Made by a program: the position numbers and the translations under genes
In this document: positions 49,730-57,645 of the stretch, piece after piece
How positions within the stretch are numbered: position 1 is the stretch's first letter
Layout of the letters: each line of letters starts with the position of its first letter
Assembly: GCF_036884845.1 (NCBI RefSeq)
Contig: NZ_CP145732.1
Location: forward strand, 4,960,001 to 5,024,000
Source: Pseudomonas sp. MAG733B
Lineage (GTDB): Bacteria; Pseudomonadota; Gammaproteobacteria; Pseudomonadales; Pseudomonadaceae
Reading direction: 5' to 3'
Length of the DNA: 64,000 nt
Notes under the pieces: model-generated
Databases searched by the model: none
Told to the model about the DNA's origin: nothing
Seen by the model: only the letters and a program-made list of their open reading frames with translations

Positions 49730-50380
49730 TTAAGCGATTGCGCTCTGCACGACCTGCGGATTGGCGTGAAAAAACACATGCTCGCGAATCGGTCCTACGG
49801 CCACTTCGCCGATTTCCTCGTAACCCTGGCGCTTATAGAACTCCAGATAACGCGGATTGCCGGTATCGAGCATCACTCCCTGGGAATTTTCATCCACCGC
49901 GCACCAGTTATGCACCGCTTGCAGCAATTGTTCGCCGAAGTGTTTGCCCTGGAACTGCGGGTGAATCCCCAGCAATGGCAAGACATGCACCGAGTCTGAC
50001 GGCGAACACGCCGCCACCGCATCGTGATATTCAAGGTAGCGACGGGTGCAGCGAAACCCGGTGCTGAGCACCATGCGCAAACGCCAGGCCCAGCTTTCGG
50101 TGATCCCCAGCCGACGTTGCGGCGGTGCGATCAGGGCGATACCGATCAAGCGATCGTTGACCAGCAGGCCGATGGCCGGTAAATCCTGCAAAAAGTGCTG
50201 TTTGACCAGTTCGCGCACGGTCGCGCGCACTCGCTGTTCGTAGCCGGGGCGTTCAGCTTCGAACAGGTAGCCGAACGTCGGCTCGTGGCGGTAAGCCTGA
50301 TACAACAGCGAACGCGCTTCGCGGGAATAGCCGCTGTCGAGCATGTGAATATCGGCAATGGCGGTGGAGGTTTCGGGCAT
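49730..50380 (-). CDS. GNAT-family N-acetyltransferase
   Basis: A 216-residue protein with the GNAT acetyl-CoA fold. Core features are VLPLLGIHPQFQGKHFGEQLLQAV near residue 135, whose Q-x-x-G-x-x-x/G-type loop binds the acetyl-CoA pyrophosphate, and PRYLEFYKRQGYEEIGE near residue 180 (motif B). The start at 50380 (MPETSTAIAD) has GGGGAG upstream. It lies 65 bp upstream of tamA on the same strand and may be co-transcribed. The acceptor substrate cannot be inferred. Confidence 0.85.
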   Translation of the reverse strand: MPETSTAIADIHMLDSGYSREARSLLYQAYRHEPTFGYLFEAERPGYEQRVRATVRELVKQHFLQDLPAIGLLVNDRLIGIALIAPPQRRLGITESWAWRLRMVLSTGFRCTRRYLEYHDAVAACSPSDSVHVLPLLGIHPQFQGKHFGEQLLQAVHNWCAVDENSQGVMLDTGNPRYLEFYKRQGYEEIGEVAVGPIREHVFFHANPQVVQSAIA

Positions 50381-50564
50381 GTTGGTTGATCTCCCCGGCA
50401 CAGCTCGGGCGGCTGCGCTCTTATTGGTACGAACTCAGTGGCGCTGACACAGTTCCTTACTGATTCGGAATCAGTGTAGGCAATGAAATGGCAAACGTCC
50501 CACCTCGCACTGGCCCGATTCCTACATGTCAGCTAGCATCGCCCTTTTGCCAGGACTGCCGACC

Positions 50565-51377
50565 ATGAAGATTGTCTCCTTCAACATCAACGGGCTGCGC
50601 GCCCGTCCCCATCAGCTGGCGGCGCTGATCGAAAAGCATCAGCCCGATGTAATCGGGTTGCAGGAAACCAAGGTCCACGACGACCAGTTCCCGCTCGATG
50701 AAGTCAGGGCCCTTGGCTACCACGTGTATTTCCACGGGCAAAAGGGTCACTACGGCGTCGCCCTGCTCTCGCGCCAGGAACCGCTGGCCCTGCACAAAGG
50801 CTTCGCCACCGATGAAGAAGACGCGCAGCGGCGTTTTATCTGGGGCACGTTCGCCGACGCCAATGGCGTGCCGGTGACCATCATGAACGGCTATTTCCCA
50901 CAAGGTGAAAGCCGCGACCACCCGACCAAATTCCCGGCCAAGCAACGCTTCTACGGCGATCTGCAGCAACTGCTGGAAAGCCAGTTCAAGAACGATCAAC
51001 CGCTGGTGGTCATGGGCGACGTGAACATTTCCCCGGAAGACTGCGACATCGGCATTGGCCCGGACAACATGAAGCGCTGGCTGAAAACCGGTAAATGCAG
51101 CTTCCTGCCGGAAGAGCGCGAGTGGATGGCACGCCTGAAAAACTGGGGCCTGACTGACAGCTTCCGCCACCTCAACCCGGAAGTGGCTGACGTTTTCAGC
51201 TGGTTCGACTACCGCAGCCGTGGATTTGAGGACCAGCCCAAGCGTGGATTGCGCATCGACGTGATCCTCGCTTCCCACGGCCTGTTGCCACGGGTCAAAG
51301 CGGCCGGTGTCGACTATGAGCTGCGCGGCATGGAAAAACCGTCGGATCATGCGCCGATCTGGCTTGAGTTGAGCTAA
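50565..51377 (+). CDS. xthA: Exodeoxyribonuclease III / AP endonuclease
   Basis: DNA repair nuclease of the EEP superfamily, 270 residues. It should act as 3'-5' exonuclease, 3'-phosphatase and AP endonuclease in base excision repair. The metal and catalytic residues can be placed: NINGLRA (residues 6-12), [12 protein letters not shown] (Glu36), NGYFPQG near residue 110, [13 protein letters not shown] near 152, and the closing [12 protein letters not shown] with the catalytic His near residue 262. The ATG at 50565 is chosen because [15 protein letters not shown] is the conserved N-terminus. It is divergent from the GNAT gene. Confidence 0.95.
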   Translation: MKIVSFNINGLRARPHQLAALIEKHQPDVIGLQETKVHDDQFPLDEVRALGYHVYFHGQKGHYGVALLSRQEPLALHKGFATDEEDAQRRFIWGTFADANGVPVTIMNGYFPQGESRDHPTKFPAKQRFYGDLQQLLESQFKNDQPLVVMGDVNISPEDCDIGIGPDNMKRWLKTGKCSFLPEEREWMARLKNWGLTDSFRHLNPEVADVFSWFDYRSRGFEDQPKRGLRIDVILASHGLLPRVKAAGVDYELRGMEKPSDHAPIWLELS

Positions 51378-51381
51378 AAAG

Positions 51382-51452
51382 CAAAAGATCGCAGCCTGCG
51401 GCAGCGCCTACAAATATCTTCTGTAGGAGCTGCCGCAGGCTGCGATCTTTTG
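51382..51452. terminator. Long perfect inverted repeat, likely terminator of xthA
   Basis: Perfect 24-bp arms (51382-51405 and 51429-51452, starting CAAAAGATCGCAGCCTGCGG) flank a 23-nt loop containing TGTAGGAGC. The right arm ends in TTTTG, so it can act as a terminator for xthA on the plus strand. It is one of the common Pseudomonas extragenic palindrome types. Confidence 0.75.
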
Positions 51453-51521
51453 ACTGTCATATTTTAGAAACCTCACTGACTTAATCTCCCGACACCTCCT
51501 TTGGCTATATAAGGTGCCGGC

Positions 51522-52856
51522 ATGACGCTGCGCGTATTGTTCCTGTTGATGCTGTGCCTGCCGCAAATGGCAACGGCCGGCACGTTGCCGATCCCCGAAC
51601 ACGGCCCGGCGCTGCGCATCCAGGGTTCCAACACCATCGGCGCGGCATTGGGCCCGGCGCTGGTCGAGGGGCTTTTGCGCGAACAGGGTTTGCTCAAGGT
51701 GCACAGTGAGGCCCCGGACAAGGCCAATGAGTTGCGGATCGTCGGCGAAACCGCGCAAGGACGCCGGGTCGAAGTGGAACTCGCGGCCCACGGTTCCAGT
51801 ACCGGCTTCAGCGCGTTGAAAAACGGCAGCGCCGATCTCGCCGCTTCGTCACGTCCGATCAAGGACAGCGAGTTGCTGAACCTCGAATCTTTCGGCGACC
51901 TGAAAAGCCCCAGCGCCGAGCAAGTCATTGCCATCGACGGCCTGGCAATCATCCTTCACCCGCAGAATCCGTTGAATCAACTGGACACCGTGCAACTGGC
52001 GCGGATCTTCAGTGGCGAGGTCAAGACCTGGGAAGAACTCGGCGGCAGCGGTGGGACAATTCATCTTTATGCGCGGGATGATCAGTCCGGCACGTATGAC
52101 ACGTTCAAGGAATTGGTCCTCAGCGGTCGTGGGAAATCCCTGAGCAGCGCCGCGAAACGCTTCGAGTCCAGCGAACAATTGTCAGACGCGGTCAGCCTTG
52201 ATCCGCAAGGCATCGGTTTTATCGGCTTGCCCTACGTGCGGTCAGCCAAAGCCGTGGCGATTGTCGACGGCCAGTCACAAGCCATGCTGCCGCTGAGCAA
52301 TCTGATTGCCACTGAAGACTATCCGCTGTCGCGCCGCTTGTTCCTTTATCTGCCGCCTTCCGGAAACAATCCTTGGGCGCAAGCCCTGGTAACGTTCGCC
52401 CAAAGCAGTCAGGGCCAGGCGATTGTCGCGGCCAATGGCTTTATCGCCCAGACCGTCCAGGCCATGGCCGTCACACCGAATGCGCTGATGCCCGAGGGCT
52501 ATCAGGCGCTTAGCCGTCACGCCCAGCGGTTGTCGGTGAATTTTCGCTTCGAGGAAGGCAGCGCCAATCTGGACAACAAGGCACGGCAGGACCTTTCGCG
52601 GGTGCTCGACTATATAGAGCAGAACGACAAGACCGAACGGCGGGTAACGCTGGTGGGGTTTGGCGACGCCAAGGACGACCCGGCGCGCGCCGACCTGTTG
52701 TCGAAACTGCGGGCCATGGCGGTACGGCGGGAACTGGTGAAGAGCGGCGTGGTGTTGCGCGAGATTCGCGGGTTTGGCGCGGTAATGCCGGTGGCGGCCA
52801 ACAGCGCGGATGAGGGGCGGATCAGGAATCGGCGGGTTGAGGTTTGGGTGTATTGA
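51522..52856 (+). CDS. PstS-like phosphate-binding domain fused to OmpA-like domain
   Basis: Secreted protein of 444 residues: a signal peptide (LRVLFLLMLCLPQMATAG), then a PstS-type periplasmic-binding domain to about residue 320. Its ligand loops include RIQGSNTIGAAL, HGSSTGFSALKNGSADLAASSRPI and RDDQSGTYDTF. An OmpA C-terminal peptidoglycan-binding domain follows (about 330-444, FRFEEGSANLDNKARQDLSRV to RIRNRRVEVWVY). There are no pstC/A/B genes nearby, so it is unlikely to be a normal transporter subunit; it could hold phosphate or another anion near the cell wall, or have a sensing or virulence-type role. The domain assignment is firm, the function is not. Confidence 0.85.
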   Translation: MTLRVLFLLMLCLPQMATAGTLPIPEHGPALRIQGSNTIGAALGPALVEGLLREQGLLKVHSEAPDKANELRIVGETAQGRRVEVELAAHGSSTGFSALKNGSADLAASSRPIKDSELLNLESFGDLKSPSAEQVIAIDGLAIILHPQNPLNQLDTVQLARIFSGEVKTWEELGGSGGTIHLYARDDQSGTYDTFKELVLSGRGKSLSSAAKRFESSEQLSDAVSLDPQGIGFIGLPYVRSAKAVAIVDGQSQAMLPLSNLIATEDYPLSRRLFLYLPPSGNNPWAQALVTFAQSSQGQAIVAANGFIAQTVQAMAVTPNALMPEGYQALSRHAQRLSVNFRFEEGSANLDNKARQDLSRVLDYIEQNDKTERRVTLVGFGDAKDDPARADLLSKLRAMAVRRELVKSGVVLREIRGFGAVMPVAANSADEGRIRNRRVEVWVY

Positions 52857-52873
52857 AATGAAACAGGAACACA

Positions 52874-53006
52874 TGTGGCGAGGGAGCTTGCTCCCGCTCG
52901 GCTGCGAAGCAGCCGCAAATCCAGTCACCATGGTGTGCCAGCAATACCATGGTCGCAGGTTTTAGGGCCGCTTCGCGACCCAGCGGGAGCAAGCTCCCTC
53001 GCCACA
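52874..53006. repeat. Extragenic inverted repeat (TGTGGCGAGGGAGC type)
   Basis: TGTGGCGAGGGAGCTTGCTC and its inverse at the other end flank about 80 bp. It lies between the converging PstS/OmpA and acyl-CoA dehydrogenase genes. A third palindrome family alongside the two REP types. Confidence 0.85.
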
Positions 53007-53012
53007 GGGGTC

Positions 53013-54242
53013 TTACTGCCCGCTACGCATCATCTCTTTCGGCACATATTTACCGATTTCGAATTTGCCAATCGCCGCCCGGTGCACTTCATCCGGGCCG
53101 TCGGCCAGTCGCAGAGTGCGCTGCATCGCATACATGTAGGCCAGCGGGAAATCATTGGAAACCCCTGCCCCGCCATGCATCTGGATCGCCCGGTCGATCA
53201 CCCGCAAAGCCACATTCGGCGCGACGACCTTGATTTGCGCGATCTCGCTTTTCGCCACTTTGTTGCCGACGGTGTCCATCATGTACGCCGCTTTCAACGT
53301 CAGCAGGCGTGCCATGTCGATCTCCATCCGCGAGTCGGCGATCTTGTCGATGTTGCCGCCCAGGCGCGCCAAAGGCTTGCCGAACGCGGTGCGATTCACC
53401 GAGCGCTTGCACATCAGTTCCAGCGCGCGCTCGGCCATGCCGATCGAACGCATGCAGTGGTGAATCCGGCCAGGGCCAAGGCGACCTTGAGCGATTTCGA
53501 AGCCGCGTCCTTCACCCAGCAGGACGTTTTCGTACGGCACCCGCACGTTTTCGAAATGCACTTCGGCGTGACCATGAGGCGCGTCGTCGTAACCGAACAC
53601 CGGCAGCGGGCGCACGATCTTCACACCCGGCGCATCCACCGGCACCAGAATCATCGAGTGCTGGGCATGGCGCGGCGCATCAGGATTGCTCAGGCCCATG
53701 AAGATCAGGATCTTGCAGCGCGGATCGCAAGCACCTGACGTCCACCATTTCTTGCCGTTGATCACCCATTGGTCGCCATCACGCACGGCACGCGCGGCCA
53801 TGTTGGTCGCATCGGAGGACGCAACGTCCGGTTCGGTCATGGCGAATGCCGAGCGGATCTCGCCGCGCAGCAGCGGTTCGAGCCAGCGCTGTTTCTGTTC
53901 TTCGTTGGCGTAACGCACCAGCACTTCCATGTTGCCGGTGTCCGGCGCCGAGCAGTTGAACGGCTCCGGCCCCAGCAATGAGCGGCCCATGATTTCCGCC
54001 AATGGCGCGTATTCGAGGTTGGTCAGGCCAGCACCGAGCTCGGACTCAGGCAGAAACAAATTCCACAGCCCTTCAGCCTTGGCCTTGAGTTTGAGTTCTT
54101 CCATGATCGCGGTCGGCTGCCAGCGATCGCCCTCGGCGACCTGGCGCTCGAACACGGCTTCGGCGGGGTAAACGTAGGTGTCCATGAACGCGGTCACGCG
54201 CTCACGCAGTTCCTGAACCTTGGGCGAATAAGCGAAATCCAT
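53013..54242 (-). CDS. Acyl-CoA dehydrogenase
   Basis: FAD-dependent acyl-CoA dehydrogenase of 409 residues, resembling the ACAD10/11 subgroup. Visible elements are the helical N-terminal domain and the FAD/substrate segment [16 protein letters not shown] near residue 133. Further on come [16 protein letters not shown] near 160, [26 protein letters not shown] near 285, [19 protein letters not shown] near 355, and the late [16 protein letters not shown], which probably carries the catalytic glutamate. The substrate chain length is not evident. It is divergent from a LysR-type regulator 164 bp away, its probable regulator. Confidence 0.88.
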   Translation of the reverse strand: MDFAYSPKVQELRERVTAFMDTYVYPAEAVFERQVAEGDRWQPTAIMEELKLKAKAEGLWNLFLPESELGAGLTNLEYAPLAEIMGRSLLGPEPFNCSAPDTGNMEVLVRYANEEQKQRWLEPLLRGEIRSAFAMTEPDVASSDATNMAARAVRDGDQWVINGKKWWTSGACDPRCKILIFMGLSNPDAPRHAQHSMILVPVDAPGVKIVRPLPVFGYDDAPHGHAEVHFENVRVPYENVLLGEGRGFEIAQGRLGPGRIHHCMRSIGMAERALELMCKRSVNRTAFGKPLARLGGNIDKIADSRMEIDMARLLTLKAAYMMDTVGNKVAKSEIAQIKVVAPNVALRVIDRAIQMHGGAGVSNDFPLAYMYAMQRTLRLADGPDEVHRAAIGKFEIGKYVPKEMMRSGQ

Positions 54243-54406
54243 GAGCAGCTACCTTCTTGGGAGAGGTTGTTTAGGTCATGCAATCGATGCTAGAACAGCC
54301 ATGAAAATTTACCTAGCCTATTCTCGGCGTGTATTAACATTCATCACCGATATATGATCGGCTGATCTTCAAGGCCAGCCGTCCACACAATAAGAGAGCC
54401 GCGTAA

Positions 54407-55336
54407 ATGAATCTGAGCAAGGTCGACCTCAACCTTTTCATCGTCTTCGACGCGATCTACACCGAAGCCAACCTGACCCGTGCCGGGCAGATCGTCGGCA
54501 TCACCCAACCGGCGGTGTCGAACGCTCTGGCCCGCCTGCGCGAGACTTTCAACGACCCGCTCTTCGTCCGTACCGCCCAGGGCATGGTGCCCACGCCGAT
54601 GGCGCAGAACATCATCGGCCCGGTCCGCAACGCGCTTTCGCTGCTGCGCATTTCCGTGCAGGAAAGCCGCATTTTCAACCCACAGCAGGCGAACAAGACC
54701 TACCGCATCAGCATGACCGACCTCACCGAAGCGGTGATCCTGCCGCCGCTGTTCCAGCGTCTGCGCCGCCTCGCACCGACGGTGGTTATCGAGAGCTTCC
54801 TGTCCAAGCGCCGCGAGACCACCAAGGAACTGGCAGCCGGTCGCCTCGACTTCGCGGTGGACGCACCGCTCAACACCGACCCGCAGGTGCGTCACGTCAA
54901 ACTGATGGAAGACCGTTACGTGTGTGCCATGCGCAAGGGACACCCGCTGGCGGGTAAGGAAAAACTCACGCTCGACGAGTACCTGAGCCTGACCCACATC
55001 CATATTTCCAGCCGTCGCAGCGGTCTCGGTTATGTCGACCTGGCACTCGGAAAAATGGGCATTCAGCGCAAGATCGCCCTGCGCTCCCAGCACTACTTGA
55101 TGGCATCACAGGTGATGCAGCAGACCGACATGGTCATGACCGTGCCGGAACGCTTCGCCCGTCGTAACGATTTGCACGCCTTCAATTTGCCGGTCAACGA
55201 TGTTCCGCCGGTGGAAACCCACCTCTACTGGCACGAAAGCACCGATCAGGACCCGGCCAACCGCTGGATGCGCGAGCAGATGATCGAGTTGTGCCAGCAG
55301 GTGACGGCGCATGAGAAGAAGCTCGAAAAAGCGTAG
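54407..55336 (+). CDS. LysR-type transcriptional regulator
   Basis: A 309-residue LysR regulator. The winged helix-turn-helix spans residues 1-65 (NLTRAGQIVGITQPAVSNALARLRETFNDPLFVR), followed by the linker helix and a periplasmic-binding-like effector domain to the end. It is divergent from the acyl-CoA dehydrogenase gene, the classical LysR arrangement, so control of that gene is inferred. The 164-bp shared promoter region contains ATATATGAT-rich dyads but no clear-cut LysR box was assigned. The effector is unknown. Confidence 0.9.
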   Translation: MNLSKVDLNLFIVFDAIYTEANLTRAGQIVGITQPAVSNALARLRETFNDPLFVRTAQGMVPTPMAQNIIGPVRNALSLLRISVQESRIFNPQQANKTYRISMTDLTEAVILPPLFQRLRRLAPTVVIESFLSKRRETTKELAAGRLDFAVDAPLNTDPQVRHVKLMEDRYVCAMRKGHPLAGKEKLTLDEYLSLTHIHISSRRSGLGYVDLALGKMGIQRKIALRSQHYLMASQVMQQTDMVMTVPERFARRNDLHAFNLPVNDVPPVETHLYWHESTDQDPANRWMREQMIELCQQVTAHEKKLEKA

Positions 55337-55358
55337 GACCTGACACCGAGTTATCGTT

Positions 55359-55425
55359 CATCGCGAGCAAGCTTTGCTCCTACAGGTTCGCCACCGCCCC
55401 GTAGGAGCAAAGCTTGCTCGCGATG
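55359..55425. repeat. Extragenic inverted repeat after the LysR gene
   Basis: CATCGCGAGCAAGCTTTGCTCC and its inverse flank about 18 bp. It directly follows the LysR gene and may aid termination. Confidence 0.8.
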
Positions 55426-55457
55426 GGGCCAGAGCGAGCCACCTAAAACCCTGCCCC

Positions 55458-55473
55458 TTGACGTAAACGTCAA
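55458..55473. promoter_or_regulatory. LiuR-type operator before liuR
   Basis: TTGACGTAAACGTCAA, palindromic except for the central AA pair, closely matches the palindromes before liuA. It sits over the expected -35 (TTGACG) of liuR, 43 bp before the ATG, so autoregulation is likely. Confidence 0.7.
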
Positions 55474-55515
55474 CCTACCTTTAGCTTAGCGCCATGACCT
55501 TTCGTGAGCGCTTCC

Positions 55516-55917
55516 ATGAGCAGCCAGACCTACAGCATCTCCGACCTCGCCCGCGAGCTCGACATCACCACCCGCGCTATTCGCTTTTATGAAGAGCAAG
55601 GCCTGCTCAGCCCTGAACGTCGTGGTCAGGAACGTATCTACTCGCCCCGTGACAAGGTCAGCCTGAAGTTGATCCTGCGGGGCAAGCGCATCGGTTTTTC
55701 CCTGGCCGAATGCCGCGAGTTGATCGAGCTTTACGACCCCTCCAGCGGTAACACCAAGCAACTGCACAGCATGCTGGCGAAAATCAGCGAACGCCGGGAA
55801 CAGCTGGAACAGCAATTGCTGGACATCGAACAGATGAAACTGGAGCTGGATACTGCCGAAGAGCGCTGCGTGCAGGCGCTGGAACAGACGCTCAAAAGCC
55901 AGGAATCGATTCAATAA
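55516..55917 (+). CDS. liuR: MerR-family regulator LiuR
   Basis: MerR-type regulator of leucine/isovalerate catabolism, 133 residues. The N-terminal helix-turn-helix and wing read YSISDLARELDITTRAIRFYEEQGLLSPERRGQERIYS, followed by a long coiled-coil dimerisation helix (about residues 75-125). It lacks the metal-binding cysteines of metal-sensing MerR proteins; an acyl-CoA-type effector is likely for this branch. The ATG at 55516 is preferred; an in-frame GTG at 55504 is possible. Neither has a strong ribosome site. Its operator motif recurs before liuA. Confidence 0.88.
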   Translation: MSSQTYSISDLARELDITTRAIRFYEEQGLLSPERRGQERIYSPRDKVSLKLILRGKRIGFSLAECRELIELYDPSSGNTKQLHSMLAKISERREQLEQQLLDIEQMKLELDTAEERCVQALEQTLKSQESIQ

Positions 55918-55929
55918 ACCCCGACCCCT

Positions 55930-56029
55930 TGTAGGAGCGAGCCTGCTCGCGATGGTCGTCAACGATGACGCATGTCTGCGGGATAAACGCGGTGCCTGGG
56001 AGCCCATCGCGAGCAGGCTCGCTCCTACA
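55930..56029. repeat. REP-like doublet between liuR and the HMG-CoA lyase gene
   Basis: TGTAGGAGCGAGCCTGCTCG and its inverse at the far end flank about 50 bp. It fills nearly the whole gap between the two genes. Confidence 0.85.
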
Positions 56030-56064
56030 GGGTTCTCCGAACAATCAACACAGGTCGAATCCCC

Positions 56065-56964
56065 ATGTCCCTCCCCACCCAAGTACGCCTGGTCGAAGTC
56101 GGCCCCCGCGATGGTCTGCAAAACGAAGCCCAACCCATCAGCGTCGCCGACAAGGTGCAACTGGTCGACGCGCTCACGGCTGCGGGCCTGGGCTATATAG
56201 AAGTCGGCAGTTTCGTTTCGCCCAAGTGGGTGCCGCAGATGGCCGGTTCCGCTGACGTCTTCGCACAAATCCAGCGCAAACCGGGCGTAACCTACGGCGC
56301 CCTCGCCCCCAACCTGCGCGGCTTTGAAGATGCATTGGCCAGCGGGGTCAAGGAAGTCGCGGTGTTCGCGGCAGCGTCGGAAGCGTTTTCCCAGCGCAAC
56401 ATCAACTGCTCGATCAGCGAAAGCCTGGAGCGTTTCGTGCCGATCATGGACGCCGCCAAACAACACGGCGTGACGGTGCGCGGTTACGTGTCCTGCGTAC
56501 TGGGCTGCCCTTATGAAGGTCACGTCAAACCTGAGCAAGTCGCCCTGGTCGCCCGCGAGCTCTACGCCATGGGCTGCTATGAGGTTTCGCTGGGCGACAC
56601 CATCGGCACCGGCACCGCCGGCGCAACGCGCAAGATGTTCGAAGTGGTGTCGGCTGACGTGCCGCGAGAAAAACTGGCCGGGCATTTCCACGACACCTAC
56701 GGTCAGGCCATGGCGAATATCTACGCCAGCCTGCTGGAAGGCATCGCGGTGTTCGACAGCTCCATCGCCGGCCTCGGCGGCTGCCCATACGCCAAGGGCG
56801 CCAGCGGTAACGTCGCCACCGAAGACGTGGTTTACCTGCTCAACGGCCTGGGTATCGAAACCGGAATCGACCTCGACGCATTGATCCTGGCCGGCCAGCA
56901 AATCTGCAACGTGTTGGGTCGCCCGACCGGTTCGCGTGTGGCCAAGGCTCGCAGCACACAATGA
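56065..56964 (+). CDS. liuE: Hydroxymethylglutaryl-CoA lyase
   Basis: HMG-CoA lyase (also called mvaB), the last step of leucine degradation, splitting HMG-CoA into acetyl-CoA and acetoacetate. It is a 299-residue TIM-barrel of the DRE-TIM family. Visible motifs are the entry VGPRDGLQNE (residues 12-21), the metal-binding HFHDTYGQA near residue 212, and the family signature SIAGLGGCPYAKGASGN near residue 233 with the catalytic cysteine. In P. aeruginosa liuE ends the liuRABCDE cluster; here it sits between liuR and an sRNA gene, apart from liuABCD. Confidence 0.95.
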   Translation: MSLPTQVRLVEVGPRDGLQNEAQPISVADKVQLVDALTAAGLGYIEVGSFVSPKWVPQMAGSADVFAQIQRKPGVTYGALAPNLRGFEDALASGVKEVAVFAAASEAFSQRNINCSISESLERFVPIMDAAKQHGVTVRGYVSCVLGCPYEGHVKPEQVALVARELYAMGCYEVSLGDTIGTGTAGATRKMFEVVSADVPREKLAGHFHDTYGQAMANIYASLLEGIAVFDSSIAGLGGCPYAKGASGNVATEDVVYLLNGLGIETGIDLDALILAGQQICNVLGRPTGSRVAKARSTQ

Positions 56965-56983
56965 GTGGGGGGAATGTGTCCGG

Positions 56984-57026
56984 GTGTTACCGCAACCTCT
57001 GAAACGTGGGCGCAAGCGAGTAACAC
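56984..57026 (+). promoter_or_regulatory. CbrB-type upstream activating site
   Basis: GTGTTAC (56984-56990) and GTAACAC (57020-57026) form inverted half-sites of the TGTTAC/GTAACA type reported for the NtrC-family activator CbrB. They lie about 85-125 bp upstream of the -24 element of the sRNA promoter, a normal enhancer distance. Confidence 0.65.
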
Positions 57027-57057
57027 GGAAACAAAATGTAGGGTTTTACCTGAGACG

Positions 57058-57101
57058 AAAAACCCTTCAAAAACTTAAAGCGTTGATTTTAAAGGGTTTT
57101 T
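57058..57101 (+). terminator. Terminator-like hairpin after the HMG-CoA lyase gene
   Basis: AAAAACCCTT / AAGGGTTTTT form a 10-bp stem around a 24-nt loop; the stem itself ends in a T-run. It would stop readthrough from the lyase gene into the sRNA gene. It lies between the activator site and the sigma-54 promoter. Confidence 0.65.
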
Positions 57102-57106
57102 AAAAG

Positions 57107-57123
57107 TTGGCACGGCTCCTGCT
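57107..57123 (+). promoter_or_regulatory. Sigma-54 promoter of the CrcY/CrcZ-type sRNA
   Basis: TTGGCACGGCTCCTGCT: the GG (57109-57110) and the GC (57121-57122) are 10 bp apart, with consensus TGGCACG at -24. Transcription is expected to start at about 57133. Confidence 0.88.
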
Positions 57124-57132
57124 ATATCTATC

Positions 57133-57515
57133 GCACAACAAGAATAAAAAAATTGCGGCAACCCTAATAAAAACAAGACGTAACGACTCTGACATAACAA
57201 AAACAACACGGCAGAGACGCAGCTAACAGATTTTTTTGGAGAAGATGTGCTTTTCAGGGTGCTTTTCGGAGTTACCCGCAACCGGACAGAGAATAATAAA
57301 ACTACCTTCAGGTAGCTCCCGAATCGGTTGGATCGCTCAGCGAGAAAGTAGATCAGCGCTCAAAAAAATACGTTTGCTCTTGATCCCGAATGGGGATCGC
57401 CAAAAACAGCGGTAAAGGGCAACGGTTGCCAAAAACAAAAACAGACCGACCCTCAATAATAAAAAAAGAGCACGCGCAACGAAAATTAAAGGGGAGCTTC
57501 GGCTCCCCTTTGTGC
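57133..57515 (+). ncRNA. crcY: CrcY/CrcZ-family Hfq-Crc sequestering sRNA
   Basis: A non-coding RNA of about 380 nt that titrates the Hfq/Crc catabolite-repression complex. It begins GCACAACAAGAATAA, very like the start of CrcZ. It carries several CA-type A-rich motifs, the hallmark of this family: AACAAGAATAAAAA at the start, AATAAAAACAAGA near 57167, CATAACAAAAACAACA near 57193, GAATAATAAAAC near 57291, CCAAAAACAAAAACAGA near 57429 and CAATAATAAAAAAAG near 57454. Transcription comes from a sigma-54 promoter with a CbrB-type site, and a strong terminator ends it. Its place directly downstream of the HMG-CoA lyase gene is, as I recall, that of crcY in P. putida. No open frame is supported here. 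Confidence 0.85.
57488..57511 (+). terminator. Rho-independent terminator of the sRNA
   Basis: AAAGGGGAGC-TTCG-GCTCCCCTTT, a perfect 10-bp stem with a UUCG loop, ends the sRNA. Because the stem arms are A- and T-ended, it may also act for the opposite strand. Confidence 0.9.
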
Positions 57516-57545
57516 TGTCTGGTGTTCTGGCTTTTCTCGATCCAA

Positions 57546-57635
57546 TGTGGGAGCGGGCTTGCTCGCGAAAGCGGTGTGTCAGTCGACGCATGTATTGACT
57601 GACACACCGCTTTCGCGAGCAAGCCCGCTCCCACA
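57546..57635. repeat. REP doublet (REPIN)
   Basis: TGTGGGAGCGGGCTTGCTCG and its inverse enclose a further palindromic core (GTGTGTCAGTC...GACTGACACAC). It lies between the sRNA and the end of the acyl-CoA synthetase gene. Confidence 0.9.
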
Positions 57636-57645
57636 GGGAAATGAG

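Noticed and set aside
51454..51460. CTGTCAT, a Pho-box-like half-site upstream of the PstS-like/OmpA gene
   Set aside because: Only one half-site was found; a Pho box needs two spaced repeats, so it cannot support PhoB control.
57337..57634. Overlapping frames of 70-93 codons within and after the sRNA region
   Set aside because: They run through the sRNA terminator and REP palindromes and have no ribosome sites; the RNA interpretation explains the region better.
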